A stretch of 53,243 nt of DNA, taken from assembly GCF_023243075.1 (NCBI RefSeq), contig NZ_JALKFZ020000123.1:1-53243 (forward strand), written 5' to 3'. Positions 41,603-49,497 of the stretch are shown piece by piece. The DNA is from Frankia sp. AiPa1 (GTDB lineage Bacteria; Actinomycetota; Actinomycetes; Frankiales; Frankiaceae). Made by a program: the position numbers and the translations under genes. Positions within the stretch are counted from its first letter, which is position 1. Each line of letters begins with the position of its first letter. The notes beneath the pieces are model-generated. The model ran no database searches. It saw nothing but the letters and a program-made list of their open reading frames with translations, and had not been told where the DNA came from.

Positions 41603-43096
41603 ATGCAGACAATCGGACACTGGATCGACGGCAAGCCGGTCACCGGTGGCGGGCGCCTCGGCCCCGTCTTCAACCCGGCCACCGGCCAGCGCACCGCGGA
41701 GGTGACGCTGGCGACCGACGGTGAGATCGCCGATGCCGTGCGGGCCGCGTCGGCCGCCGCCGTCGACTGGTCCCGGACGTCGTTGTCCCGGCGGGCGGGG
41801 CTGCTGTTCCGCCTGCGGGAGCTGGTCAGCGCCCACCAGGAGGATCTGGCCAGGATCATCACCCGGGAGCACGGCAAGGTCCACTCCGACGCGCTCGGGG
41901 AGGTGGCCCGGGGCCTGGAGTGCGTCGAGTTCGCCTGCGGGATCCCGGCACTGCTGCGCGGGGAGTTCAGCGCCGAGGTCTCCCGCGGTATCGACGTGCA
42001 CACGGTGGCCCGCCCGCTCGGCGTGGTCGCGGGCATCACCCCTTTCAACTTTCCCGTCATGGTGCCGCTGTGGATGCTGGCCAACGCCATCGCCTGCGGC
42101 AACACGTTCATCCTCAAACCCTCGGAGAAGGACCCCTCGGCCTCGCTGCTGCTGGCCGAGCTCGTCGCGCGCGCCGGCTTCCCGGACGGCGTCGTGAACG
42201 TCCTGCAGGGGGACGTCCCCGCCGTGACCGGCCTGCTGGAACATCCGGACATCGCCGCCGTGTCGTTCGTGGGCAGCACGCCGGTCGCCCGGCACATCTA
42301 CGAGGCCGGCACCCGCGCCGGCAAACGGGTGCAGGCCCTCGGCGGCGCGAAGAACCACATGGTCGTGCTGCCCGACGCGGACCTCGACGCCGCCGCGAAC
42401 GCCGCGATCAACGCCGGGTACGGCTCGGCGGGTGAGCGGTGCATGGCGATCTCCGTCGTCGTCGCGGTCGGGACCGTCGCGGACCCGCTGGTCGAGGCGA
42501 TCGCCGCGAGGATCCCGGACGTGGTCATCGGCCCGGGGGACGACGAGGCGTCCATGATGGGCCCACTGATCACCGCCCAGCACCGCGACAAGGTGAGTTC
42601 CTACGTCACCGGCGCCGCGGACGAGGGCGCCACCGTGGTGGTCGACGGTTCCCGGGCGCCGGACTCCACCGCGGGCACCGACGGCTTCTTCCTCGGCTGC
42701 TCGCTGGTCGACCAGGTCCGCCCGGGCATGCGCGTGTACGACGACGAGATCTTCGGGCCGGTGCTGTCCGTCGTGCGGGTCGACACCTACGAACAGGCCG
42801 TCGCGCTCATCAACGCCAACCAGTACGGCAACGGGGTCGCCCTGTTCACCCGGGACGGCGGCGCGGCGCGCCAGTTCCAGCGGGACGTCCAGGTGGGCAT
42901 GGTCGGGATCAACGTGCCGATTCCGGTGCCCGTCGCCTGGCACTCGTTCGGGGGCTGGAAGGCCTCCCTGTTCGGCGACTCGCCGATCTACGGCCCGGAG
43001 GGCATCCGCTTCTACACCCGGCCCCAGGTGGTCACCTCCCGGTGGCCCGACCCCACGTCCGAGGCGATCGACCTGGGCTTCCCCGTGAACCGCTGA
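41603..43096 (+). CDS. mmsA: CoA-acylating methylmalonate-semialdehyde dehydrogenase
   Basis: Oxidises methylmalonate semialdehyde to propionyl-CoA (valine, thymine and inositol degradation) with NAD and CoA. A 497-aa aldehyde dehydrogenase with IGHWIDGKPVTGG at the start, GITPFNFPVMVPLWM typical of MMSDH, KPSEKDPSAS, FVGSTPVARHIYEAG and the catalytic C280 in AGERCMAISVVV. The start is the ATG at 41603, with agga five bases upstream. The 175-base upstream region has an AT-rich patch (gattaataag) followed by the partial dyad agtgtgcattcact, a possible control site. A 3-hydroxyisobutyryl-CoA hydrolase gene in the same pathway lies 2.4 kb downstream on the other strand. Confidence 0.94.
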   Translation: MQTIGHWIDGKPVTGGGRLGPVFNPATGQRTAEVTLATDGEIADAVRAASAAAVDWSRTSLSRRAGLLFRLRELVSAHQEDLARIITREHGKVHSDALGEVARGLECVEFACGIPALLRGEFSAEVSRGIDVHTVARPLGVVAGITPFNFPVMVPLWMLANAIACGNTFILKPSEKDPSASLLLAELVARAGFPDGVVNVLQGDVPAVTGLLEHPDIAAVSFVGSTPVARHIYEAGTRAGKRVQALGGAKNHMVVLPDADLDAAANAAINAGYGSAGERCMAISVVVAVGTVADPLVEAIAARIPDVVIGPGDDEASMMGPLITAQHRDKVSSYVTGAADEGATVVVDGSRAPDSTAGTDGFFLGCSLVDQVRPGMRVYDDEIFGPVLSVVRVDTYEQAVALINANQYGNGVALFTRDGGAARQFQRDVQVGMVGINVPIPVPVAWHSFGGWKASLFGDSPIYGPEGIRFYTRPQVVTSRWPDPTSEAIDLGFPVNR

Positions 43097-43203
43097 CCGC
43101 TGACCGCTGTTCTGTCCACTGCCAACTGACCTGCCGGTGGTCCGCGACCCGCAGGCCGGCTGACGTGATCCCGATGCCGATGTCGATGTGAGGATGGTGC
43201 GCT

Positions 43204-44070
43204 GTGGCCGTGGCGACGGTGAACGGTTTATCGATCGCGTATGAGGTCATCGGGTCGTCGGGCCGGCCCTGGGTGATCACTCCGGGCGGCCGGTTCAGCA
43301 AGGACGTCCCCGGGATCCGCCCGTTGGCCGAGGAGCTGGCCGCCGCCGGCAACCAGGTCGTCATCTGGGACCGGCCGAACACCGGTGCCTCGGACGTCTG
43401 CTTCACCGGCGAGTCCGAGTCGGCGATGCAGGCCGACGCCCTCGCCGGCCTGCTCACCGAGCTCGATCTGGCCCCCGCCGTGATCATCGGTGGTTCTGGC
43501 GGGTCCCGGGTGTCGCTACTGACCGCCGCCCGCCATCGCAAGGTCGCCGCCGGGCTCGCCCTGTGGTGGATCAGCGGCGGGGTGCACGGCCTGATGAGTA
43601 TCGGTGTGCACTACTGCGGCGGCTCGTTCGAGGCGGCCTGGACGGGCGGGATGGCCGCGGTGGCCGCGCTGCCCGAGTGGTCCGAGTCGCTGGAACGCAA
43701 CCCCGGCAACCGGCAGCGGATCCTGCGCCAGGACCGGGACGAGTTCCTCGCCACGATGGAACGCTGGCTCGCGGTGTACTGCCCGCGCGACGACGAGCCC
43801 GTGCCCGGCCTGTCCGCCGCCGACGCCCGCGCGCTCGACCTTCCCACCCTGGTGTTCCGTAGCGGCGCCAGCGACCGCCATCACCGGCGGGAGACCACCG
43901 AGCGGGTCGCCGAGGCCCTGCCGCACGGGCGGCTGGTCGAACCGCCGTGGCCGGACACCGAGTGGAACGACCGGCGCTCACCCGCCGAGGCCGCCAGGGG
44001 CCTGTTCGTCCGCTGGCCGCTGCTCGTCCCGCAGCTGCTCGCCTGGGCCCGCGAGTCCGGCCTCGACTGA
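43204..44070 (+). CDS. Alpha/beta hydrolase
   Basis: A 288-aa protein of the alpha/beta hydrolase fold: VATVNGLSIAYEVIGSSG, VVIWDRPNTGASD, nucleophile elbow IIGGSGGSRVSLL with the serine in GGSGG, and LPTLVFRSGASDRHH for the acid-loop region. The usual C-terminal catalytic histidine cannot be placed with confidence, so activity is uncertain. Start GTG at 43204 with gaggatg upstream. It follows mmsA by 107 bases and may be cotranscribed with it. Esterase, epoxide hydrolase or ring-cleavage hydrolase are all possible. Confidence 0.85.
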   Translation: MAVATVNGLSIAYEVIGSSGRPWVITPGGRFSKDVPGIRPLAEELAAAGNQVVIWDRPNTGASDVCFTGESESAMQADALAGLLTELDLAPAVIIGGSGGSRVSLLTAARHRKVAAGLALWWISGGVHGLMSIGVHYCGGSFEAAWTGGMAAVAALPEWSESLERNPGNRQRILRQDRDEFLATMERWLAVYCPRDDEPVPGLSAADARALDLPTLVFRSGASDRHHRRETTERVAEALPHGRLVEPPWPDTEWNDRRSPAEAARGLFVRWPLLVPQLLAWARESGLD

Positions 44071-44245
44071 CGCCGCCCGGCCGGGCGGCGCGGGCGGTCT
44101 CCAGGTGTCGCGCCGCACCGCGAGTACGAGGCCGACCACGAGGGCGACCACCAGCGGGATCGCGATCGAGGAGCGCCGCACGATCGCGGCGACGCTGACG
44201 GCGAACAGCGCGACCGTGGCGGTCAGCAGCGCGGTGCCGAGTCGT
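43978..44245 (-). pseudogene. Out-of-frame continuation of the membrane protein gene (two membrane helices)
   Basis: Immediately after the stop of the 265-aa membrane protein, another minus-strand frame encodes LGTALLTATVALFAVSVAA and SIAIPLVVALVVGLVLAV. Nearly all of its codon third positions are G or C, strong evidence that it is real coding sequence. There is no start codon in this frame near the junction. The simplest reading is a frameshift (natural or a sequencing error) that cut off the C-terminal two-helix part. The frame runs on over the end of the hydrolase gene before stopping at 43978, so the true end is unclear. Confidence 0.5.
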
Positions 44246-45020
44246 CGTGCTCGTCGCGCGTGCTCGTCTGGTTCCGCTCGGGGCTGGGCGCGCCGGCGAG
44301 GAGGTTCTCGGCTCTGGTGCGGATGCGCACGACCAGCGGCGGCGCCGTGGCCTCCCGCCGAGCCGCCCGGACGGCCTTGCCCGGGCGGCGGCCGTAGAAC
44401 CAGTGGTCCCAGGGCGAGTTCGGCCGGGCGAGGCGGACACTGCCGACCGCGGCCAGCGGAATCACGAAGACGCCCAGCAGCGCCATGCCGTACTTGCCCT
44501 TCAGCAGCGAGACGGCCACCAGCAGTGCCGCGGCGACGATGTCCGCCACCACGACCATCCGCACCGCCCATTCCTGGTGCCGGATGTCGTTGACGCCGAA
44601 CGGGGAGAAACCCAGCAGGACGCAGCCCATGATCCCGGCGACGAGCAGCACCGCGTTGACCGACGCCCGCCCGGCCTGCTGCCAGTAGACGTCCTCCAGA
44701 TGCAGGATCAGGGCGAACTCGTCGAGGACCAGCGCCGAGCCGATCCCGACCACCACCCCGGCGGCCTCCCGCCACGGCGCGTGCGACGGCGCCCCGACCG
44801 CCAGCAGCCCACCGCTGATCAGCAGGATCGTGCCCGGCACGACATGGTGCACATGCACCCCACCGGCGGACACGTTACGAAAGGGGCCGTGCCCCGCCCG
44901 GATCAGGCGCACGATCGTCCGCACCACCAGGAACGTCACCAGAAAGGCCACCAGGCACAGCAGCAGCGGCTCCTTTCCCGGCTCCGCGATGTTCCGATGC
45001 CACCATCCGCCCACGCCCAC
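44223..45020 (-). CDS. Conserved actinobacterial integral membrane protein
   Basis: A 265-aa protein with about seven membrane segments. Recognisable conserved patches are LVTFLVVRTIVRLIRAGHG, VSAGGVHVHHVVPGTILL, ALVLDEFALILHLEDVYW and GFSPFGVNDI. The HVHH motif and the DEFALILHL segment with several acidic and His residues suggest metal or substrate binding inside the membrane. No function is known. It starts at the ATG at 45020. At its 3' end a 10-base direct repeat with 13-base period sits exactly where the frame could shift into the coding-like sequence that follows. Confidence 0.8.
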   Translation of the reverse strand: MGVGGWWHRNIAEPGKEPLLLCLVAFLVTFLVVRTIVRLIRAGHGPFRNVSAGGVHVHHVVPGTILLISGGLLAVGAPSHAPWREAAGVVVGIGSALVLDEFALILHLEDVYWQQAGRASVNAVLLVAGIMGCVLLGFSPFGVNDIRHQEWAVRMVVVADIVAAALLVAVSLLKGKYGMALLGVFVIPLAAVGSVRLARPNSPWDHWFYGRRPGKAVRAARREATAPPLVVRIRTRAENLLAGAPSPERNQTSTRDEHDDSAPRC

Positions 45021-45083
45021 ACCCTGGCACCCCGGGAGAGCTTCCGGCCTCCTGGATCGTCACCGTCCGCGGTGGGCGGCAGA

Positions 45084-45199
45084 GCAAGATTCGGCTACAT
45101 AGGTCGTCGTGGGGGGCAAATCGGACACGAACACCCCCACGAGGACCTGCTTGGATCTTGGGACGGTTTGGCTCTGGGAATCCCGTCACGGAACGTGAC
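45084..45199 (-). repeat. Dispersed 116-bp hairpin repeat, copy B
   Basis: Same element as at 27201-27316, in reverse orientation. It starts (minus strand) GTCACGTTCCGTGAC, itself a 6-base dyad with a 3-base loop, and carries the internal pairing segments tcgtcgtggggggcaaa and cccccacgaggacc. It aligns without gaps to copy A (92 of 116 identical by hand). Confidence 0.85.
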
Positions 45200-45200
45200 T

Positions 45201-45311
45201 CGGGCGGGCCCGGTTGGGCTGGGTCCCGGGCCGGGTTGGGCTGGGCCCCGGGCTGGGTTGGGTCCCGGGCTGGGGGTTGGCTGGGTTGGGTCCCGGGTTG
45301 GGCTGGGCGGA
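45201..45311. repeat. G-rich tandem array (gggttgggctgggtcccggg type)
   Basis: Irregular repeats of gggttgggctggg with gggtcccggg form about 110 bases containing more than a dozen runs of three or more G on the plus strand. Four-run groups with 1-4-base loops meet the simple G-quadruplex pattern. The array abuts dispersed element copy B directly. Confidence 0.85.
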
Positions 45312-45483
45312 CGGTGGCGGCGCGCCTGGCCCCCGTTGGCCAGCAGGGTCACGGAAGCGGCGGCCACTGTGGCTCTGCCGGGAATCGCCGGTCAGGTTCG
45401 CGTGGGCGGCTGGCGCGGCGAGACAGGGCGCGGGTGGTGGGGGCGGGCGCTGGTAGGAGGGAAAGGGGACGCCGCGGGGATTC

Positions 45484-46683
45484 TTACAGGTCGTGGACCT
45501 CGCCGAGGGCTGCGGCGAGACCGAGACCGAGATCGGCGGTGGTGGGGGCGAAGAAGCGGTCGATCTCGGCGGTGCTGACGTCGGCCAGGCTGGACGGCGA
45601 CCAGCGGGGGGAGCGGTCCTTGTCGACGAGGGCGGCGCGCACCCCCTCGACCAGGTCGGGGGTGGACAGCGCGGCGCTGGCCATCCGGAACTCCTGGTCG
45701 AGCGCGTCCTCGAGACACTGCATCGTCGCCGCGGCGCGCAGTGCCCGCAGCGTGGCCGCGATCGCGGTCGGCGACTTGGTGGCGACCTCGGCGCCGGCGT
45801 GGCGGGCGGCCGGCTTCACGCTGTGGGTGAGCCGGCTGACGATGCGGGTGATGTCGTCCCCGCGGTACAGGTCGTCGATCCACTCGCGCGCCCCGGCGAG
45901 CTCGCCGGGCGGCGGGGTGTGGGCGGAGAAGTCGTAGGCGGCGATCGCCTCGGCCGGATCCGCCGCCGTGCGCAGCACCTCCAGCAGCGCGGGCAGCTCG
46001 GCCGCGGGCAGGTAGTGGTCGGCGAGGCCGGCGGCGAGGGCGTCGGCGGCGCCGATGTGCCGGCCGGTGAGGGCGAGATGGGTGCCGAGCTCGCCGGGGG
46101 CGTGCGAGAGCAGCCAGGTGCCGCCCACGTCGGGCACGAACCCGATCCCGACCTCCGGCATCGCGAGCACGGAGCGTTCGGTGACGATGCGCACATCCCC
46201 GTGGGCGGACAGGCCGAGCCCGCCACCCATGACGACCCCGTCCATGATCGCGATGTATGGCTTGGGGAACCGGCGGATGCGGGCGTTGAGCCGATATTCC
46301 GCCGACCAGAACGCGAGCGCGTCCTCGGGGCTGCCGGCGAGCACGGCGGCGCGTACCGCTCGCATGTCGCCGCCGGCGCACAGGCCGCGTTCCCCGGCGC
46401 CGTCCAGCAGGACGACGGTGACGCCCGGATCGTTCGCCCAGTCCGCCAGCGCCTCGTCGAGCAGACCCACCATGGCGGTGGTCAGGGCGTTGATGGCCTT
46501 CGGCCGGTTCAGGCTGAGCCGGCCGACCTGCCCGCGGACCCCTTCCCGGCGCACCAGCACCTCCGGCTGTGGCTGCGATGTGCCGGCGCCGGCCGGTGTT
46601 CCCGCCGCGCCGGTCGTGCCCAGTGTCGTGAAACCGCTGCGCGGGGTGCCGATCGGCGAGGAGGATGCGGAAAGCGCTGACAT
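45484..46683 (-). CDS. 3-hydroxyisobutyryl-CoA hydrolase (enoyl-CoA hydratase family)
   Basis: Hydrolyses 3-hydroxyisobutyryl-CoA in valine degradation. A protein of about 399 aa from the ATG at 46683, of which the first about 45 residues are a Ser/Gly/Thr-rich extension. The crotonase core is clear: LNRPKAINALTTAMVGLL, GLCAGGDMRAVRAA, VVMGGGLGLSAHGDVRI and the catalytic Glu/Asp of the HIBCH subgroup in MPEVGIGFVPDVGGTW. The C-terminal helical part (KSPTAIAATLRALRAAATM, QEFRMAS) is also as in HIBCH rather than hydratases. With mmsA it covers two late steps of valine catabolism; the dehydrogenase mmsB is not in the window. Confidence 0.88.
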   Translation of the reverse strand: MSALSASSSPIGTPRSGFTTLGTTGAAGTPAGAGTSQPQPEVLVRREGVRGQVGRLSLNRPKAINALTTAMVGLLDEALADWANDPGVTVVLLDGAGERGLCAGGDMRAVRAAVLAGSPEDALAFWSAEYRLNARIRRFPKPYIAIMDGVVMGGGLGLSAHGDVRIVTERSVLAMPEVGIGFVPDVGGTWLLSHAPGELGTHLALTGRHIGAADALAAGLADHYLPAAELPALLEVLRTAADPAEAIAAYDFSAHTPPPGELAGAREWIDDLYRGDDITRIVSRLTHSVKPAARHAGAEVATKSPTAIAATLRALRAAATMQCLEDALDQEFRMASAALSTPDLVEGVRAALVDKDRSPRWSPSSLADVSTAEIDRFFAPTTADLGLGLAAALGEVHDL

Positions 46684-47121
46684 CTCGGGCTGCCCACCCT
46701 TCGGGTCGCGGTCGTGGGACCGCGGACTTCGGGTCACGCACGACCCAGGGGCCGCGGAGGCCGGCCCGGCCGCACGGACGGATTCCGTACATCCTGACGG
46801 TCCTGGCCTCCAGATGGTAGTGATCGGTCCTCGGCGGTGAGATAGACCGCTTCCGCCCGCCTGGCACCCTGCCCGCAGGCCCGGCGGGCGGCACACCACC
46901 GGCTGGATGAGGTCGAGCCCCGCCTGGACCGGGCCGGCCGCGCCACCACGGCGAGATCGGCACCCACGAGACCGATGATCGGAAGATCGACGGACGTCCG
47001 GCGGGCTTGCCGGTCTGGGTCACCCAGGTGCCAGCGGATGCCCCTATGACCTGCGGGTATGCCAACGGGGGCGATGCCTGTCGGAGGGTGACGGCCCATC
47101 CGGGGCGGAGGGGAGACCGAC
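46684..47121. promoter_or_regulatory. Divergent intergenic region (HIBCH / zinc-finger gene) with palindromes
   Basis: No gene was recognised in these 438 bases between divergent genes. A perfect 13-base palindrome CTGGGT-c-ACCCAG lies at 47015-47027, about 95 bases before the zinc-finger gene. A looser dyad GGGTC-N6-GACCC lies at about 46733-46748, close to the HIBCH start. Both could be operators. A strong ribosome site ggaggggag is at 47107-47115. Confidence 0.4.
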
Positions 47122-47640
47122 GTGACCAGCTACCAGTGCCCGCGCGCCGACCTAGGCTGTGCCGCGGTCTTCACCGGCCCCGGCGACCTCGACTGGCACT
47201 TCCGGATGGCCCACGGTTACCGGCGCCTCTATCGCGTCTGGACCAGTCTGCGCCCACCCGTCCCGATCGGCGGCCGGCCCGAACGCCACGTTCCTGACGG
47301 CCTGCTTGAGGGCCCCGGCACGCCTACCCTGGCGGAGCAACGTGCTGACCGCGAACTCGCCACCCGTGGCCGTCGCCGTGGCCGTCCGGGTGGCGTTGGA
47401 AGGGGCGGCGGCGCCGATCATGGCCACACCGGCGCAAACGATGGGGGTTCTGCTGCCGCCTCCGGCACCGGCCGCCCTGGCGGCGTCGGCGGAGCCCGCG
47501 GCCCCGGCAGCGGTCCGCGGCGGCCGGGGGTGGCGGGGCCGGAGGCAGGCGTCCTCGCCGGGCTGCGCCCCTCCGCGGCCCGAGCGGCAGCCGCCATCCA
47601 CCACCGGCGCCGATCCCGACACGCCCGCTCCGCCCGCTGA
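47122..47640 (+). CDS. Small protein with a classical C2H2-type zinc finger
   Basis: A 172-aa protein. The GTG at 47122 is preceded by a strong ggaggggagaccgac site. Residues 4-31 fit the eukaryotic-style C2H2 rule: Y4-x-C6-x6-C13-x3-F17-x5-L23-x2-H26-x4-H31, which differs from the textbook form only in a longer Cys-Cys loop. The rest (from about residue 60) is Arg/Gly/Ala-rich with low complexity and could be disordered or nucleic-acid binding. Third-position GC is high in the finger and lower in the tail, so the true stop may not be at 47640. The family is unknown to me; DNA, RNA or protein binding are all possible. Confidence 0.6.
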   Translation: MTSYQCPRADLGCAAVFTGPGDLDWHFRMAHGYRRLYRVWTSLRPPVPIGGRPERHVPDGLLEGPGTPTLAEQRADRELATRGRRRGRPGGVGRGGGADHGHTGANDGGSAAASGTGRPGGVGGARGPGSGPRRPGVAGPEAGVLAGLRPSAARAAAAIHHRRRSRHARSAR

Positions 47641-47993
47641 ACCGAAACGGTGTCCGGCGGACGGTCGGCGCGCCGCGACCACCCGGCCAGCGTCACGTTC
47701 CGCAACGAAATTCCTGGAGTCAGCCCGGATCAAGATCCAAACAGGTCGCTTCGGGCGCGTTCGTGTCCTATTTACCCCCCACGACGACCTGCTTGGGCGG
47801 ATCATGCCCGGCGGGCTGTCGCACGGTGCGACGACCACGGTGTCGTGACGGTCGGGATCCGGGGTCGTCGGCCGGGGGTGGTTCTCCTCGCTGCGGCGGG
47901 ACGGGGCGGGAAATGTTGCTGGTGGGTTCGCGAGATGTTGCCGGGATCGTGGCGTCGTCGGCCATGCGGGTGCGTGCGGGGCAGACTGGAGCC
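47641..47993. other. Intergenic region with dispersed element copy C
   Basis: No gene was recognised in these 353 bases. They contain copy C of the 116-bp element (47692-47807) and then about 185 bases leading to the M20 peptidase start, where a ggag site lies just before the ATG. Confidence 0.65.
47692..47807 (+). repeat. Dispersed 116-bp hairpin repeat, copy C
   Basis: Same start (GTCACGTTCCG) and end (GGATCATGC) as copy A with 89 of 116 matches and no gaps. The left arm of the internal hairpin is degraded here (aggtcgcttcgggcg), while the right arm (ccccccacgacgacct) is intact. It lies 51 bases after the stop of the zinc-finger gene. Confidence 0.82.
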
Positions 47994-49367
47994 ATGTCGA
48001 GCGAGTCGTCCACACCCACCCCATCGTCCGCGATCCCTGGCCCCGGGGGACTGTCCCTGCCGGTGACGGCGCCGAACGCCGAGGCCGAGGTGGTGGAGCT
48101 CTGCGCGGAGCTGCTGCGCTTCGAGTCGGTGAACTGGGGCAACGGGGACGGGCGGGAGCGGCCGGCCGCCGAGTATGTGGCGGCCAAGCTCGCCGAGGTG
48201 GGGATAGAGCCGACCATCGTCGAGTCCGAACCAGGACGGACCAGTGTCATCGCGCGGGTCGAGGGGGCCGACCCGTCCCGGCCGCCGCTGCTCGTCCACT
48301 CGCATCTGGACGTCGTGCCGGCCGATGCCAGCCAGTGGCGGGCCGGGCCGTTCTCCGGCGAGGAGTTGGATGGCTGCCTGTGGGGGCGCGGCGCCGTCGA
48401 CATGAAGGACATGGTCGCGATGACGCTGGCCACCGTCCGCGACCTGGCGCGCAGCGGGCGTAAGCCGTCCCGGGACCTGGTGGTGGCGTTCCTCGCCGAC
48501 GAGGAGGCCGGCGGAGTGCTCGGTGCCAACTGGCTGGTACGCAACCAGCCGGAGCACTTCGCCGACTGCACGGAGGCGATCGGGGAGGTCGGCGGCTTCT
48601 CCTACACCGTCTCCGACGACCTGCGGCTCTATCTCATCGAGACGGCGGAGAAGGGCCTGGCGTGGATGAAGCTCACCGCCACCGGCCGCGCCGGGCACGG
48701 CTCGATGATCAGTGACGACAACGCGGTCACGGCGCTGTGCGAGGCGGTGGCCCGGCTCGGCCGCCACGAGTTCCCGCTCGTGCTCACGCCGACGGTGCGG
48801 GTGTTCCTGCGCGAGCTCGGCGACGCGCTCGGCATCGAGTTCGACCTGAACGACCTGGACGCGACCGTCGCCAAGCTCGGCCCGGTCGCCCGGATGATCG
48901 GCGCGACGCTGCGCAACACCGTCAACCCCACCCAGCTCGCCGCGGGGGAGAAGGTCAACGTCATCCCTGGGGAGGCCACCGCCTACGTCGACGGGCGTTT
49001 CCTGCCCGGCCAGCAGGACGAGTTCCTGCGCCAGCTCGACGAGATCCTCGGCCCGAACATCCGCCGCGAATGGGTCGTGTTCGACGACGCGGTCGAGACC
49101 GGCTTCGACGGCCCGCTCGTCGACGCGATGGCCGGTGCCCTGCGGGCCGAGGACCCGATCGCCCGTCCCGTCCCCTACATGCTCTCCGGCGGCACCGACG
49201 CGAAGTCGTTCTCCCGGCTGGGTATCCGCTGCTTCGGCTTCTCGCCGCTGCTGCTGCCCGCGGACCTCGATTTCTCCGGCATGTTCCACGGCGTGGACGA
49301 GCGGGTCCCGCTGGAGTCGCTGCGCTTCGGCGTCCGCGTCCTGGACCGCTTCCTCCACGCCTGCTGA
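47994..49367 (+). CDS. M20 family metallopeptidase (ArgE/DapE/CPG2-like)
   Basis: A 457-aa di-zinc hydrolase. Metal and catalytic residues are placed normally: HSHLDVVPAD (His and catalytic Asp), GRGAVDMKDM (bridging Asp), FLADEEAGG (general base Glu and next Glu), and the C-terminal metal His in GMFHGVDERVPLESL. The dimerisation lid includes KLTATGRAGHGSMISDDNAV. The substrate is an amide or dipeptide of unknown identity. It starts at the ATG at 47994. Confidence 0.93.
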   Translation: MSSESSTPTPSSAIPGPGGLSLPVTAPNAEAEVVELCAELLRFESVNWGNGDGRERPAAEYVAAKLAEVGIEPTIVESEPGRTSVIARVEGADPSRPPLLVHSHLDVVPADASQWRAGPFSGEELDGCLWGRGAVDMKDMVAMTLATVRDLARSGRKPSRDLVVAFLADEEAGGVLGANWLVRNQPEHFADCTEAIGEVGGFSYTVSDDLRLYLIETAEKGLAWMKLTATGRAGHGSMISDDNAVTALCEAVARLGRHEFPLVLTPTVRVFLRELGDALGIEFDLNDLDATVAKLGPVARMIGATLRNTVNPTQLAAGEKVNVIPGEATAYVDGRFLPGQQDEFLRQLDEILGPNIRREWVVFDDAVETGFDGPLVDAMAGALRAEDPIARPVPYMLSGGTDAKSFSRLGIRCFGFSPLLLPADLDFSGMFHGVDERVPLESLRFGVRVLDRFLHAC

Positions 49368-49497
49368 AGACCGCGACGACCCGGCGCATGTCATTTGGTA
49401 ACCATGTGCACTATTTGAGGCATCCTGCGTGGCAGGCGCATCGCATCTGGTCACGTTTCGTAAGGTGCTGTTCGGCGCGGTGTGACAAAATGGGGAT

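Larger units (their letters stand above)
45021..45483. other. Intergenic region with dispersed element and G-rich repeats
   Basis: No gene was recognised in these 463 bases. They hold copy B of the 116-bp dispersed repeat (45084-45199, reversed) and, next to it, a G-rich tandem array (45201-45311). The rest (45312-45483) has high GC without recognisable signals and leads to the stop of the hydrolase-type gene on the minus strand. Confidence 0.7.

Noticed and set aside
45201..45311. G-rich array as coding sequence (long open minus- and plus-strand frames)
   Set aside because: Frames are open only because of extreme composition; no ribosome site, no domain, and monotonous Gly/Trp/Leu or Pro/Gly translations.
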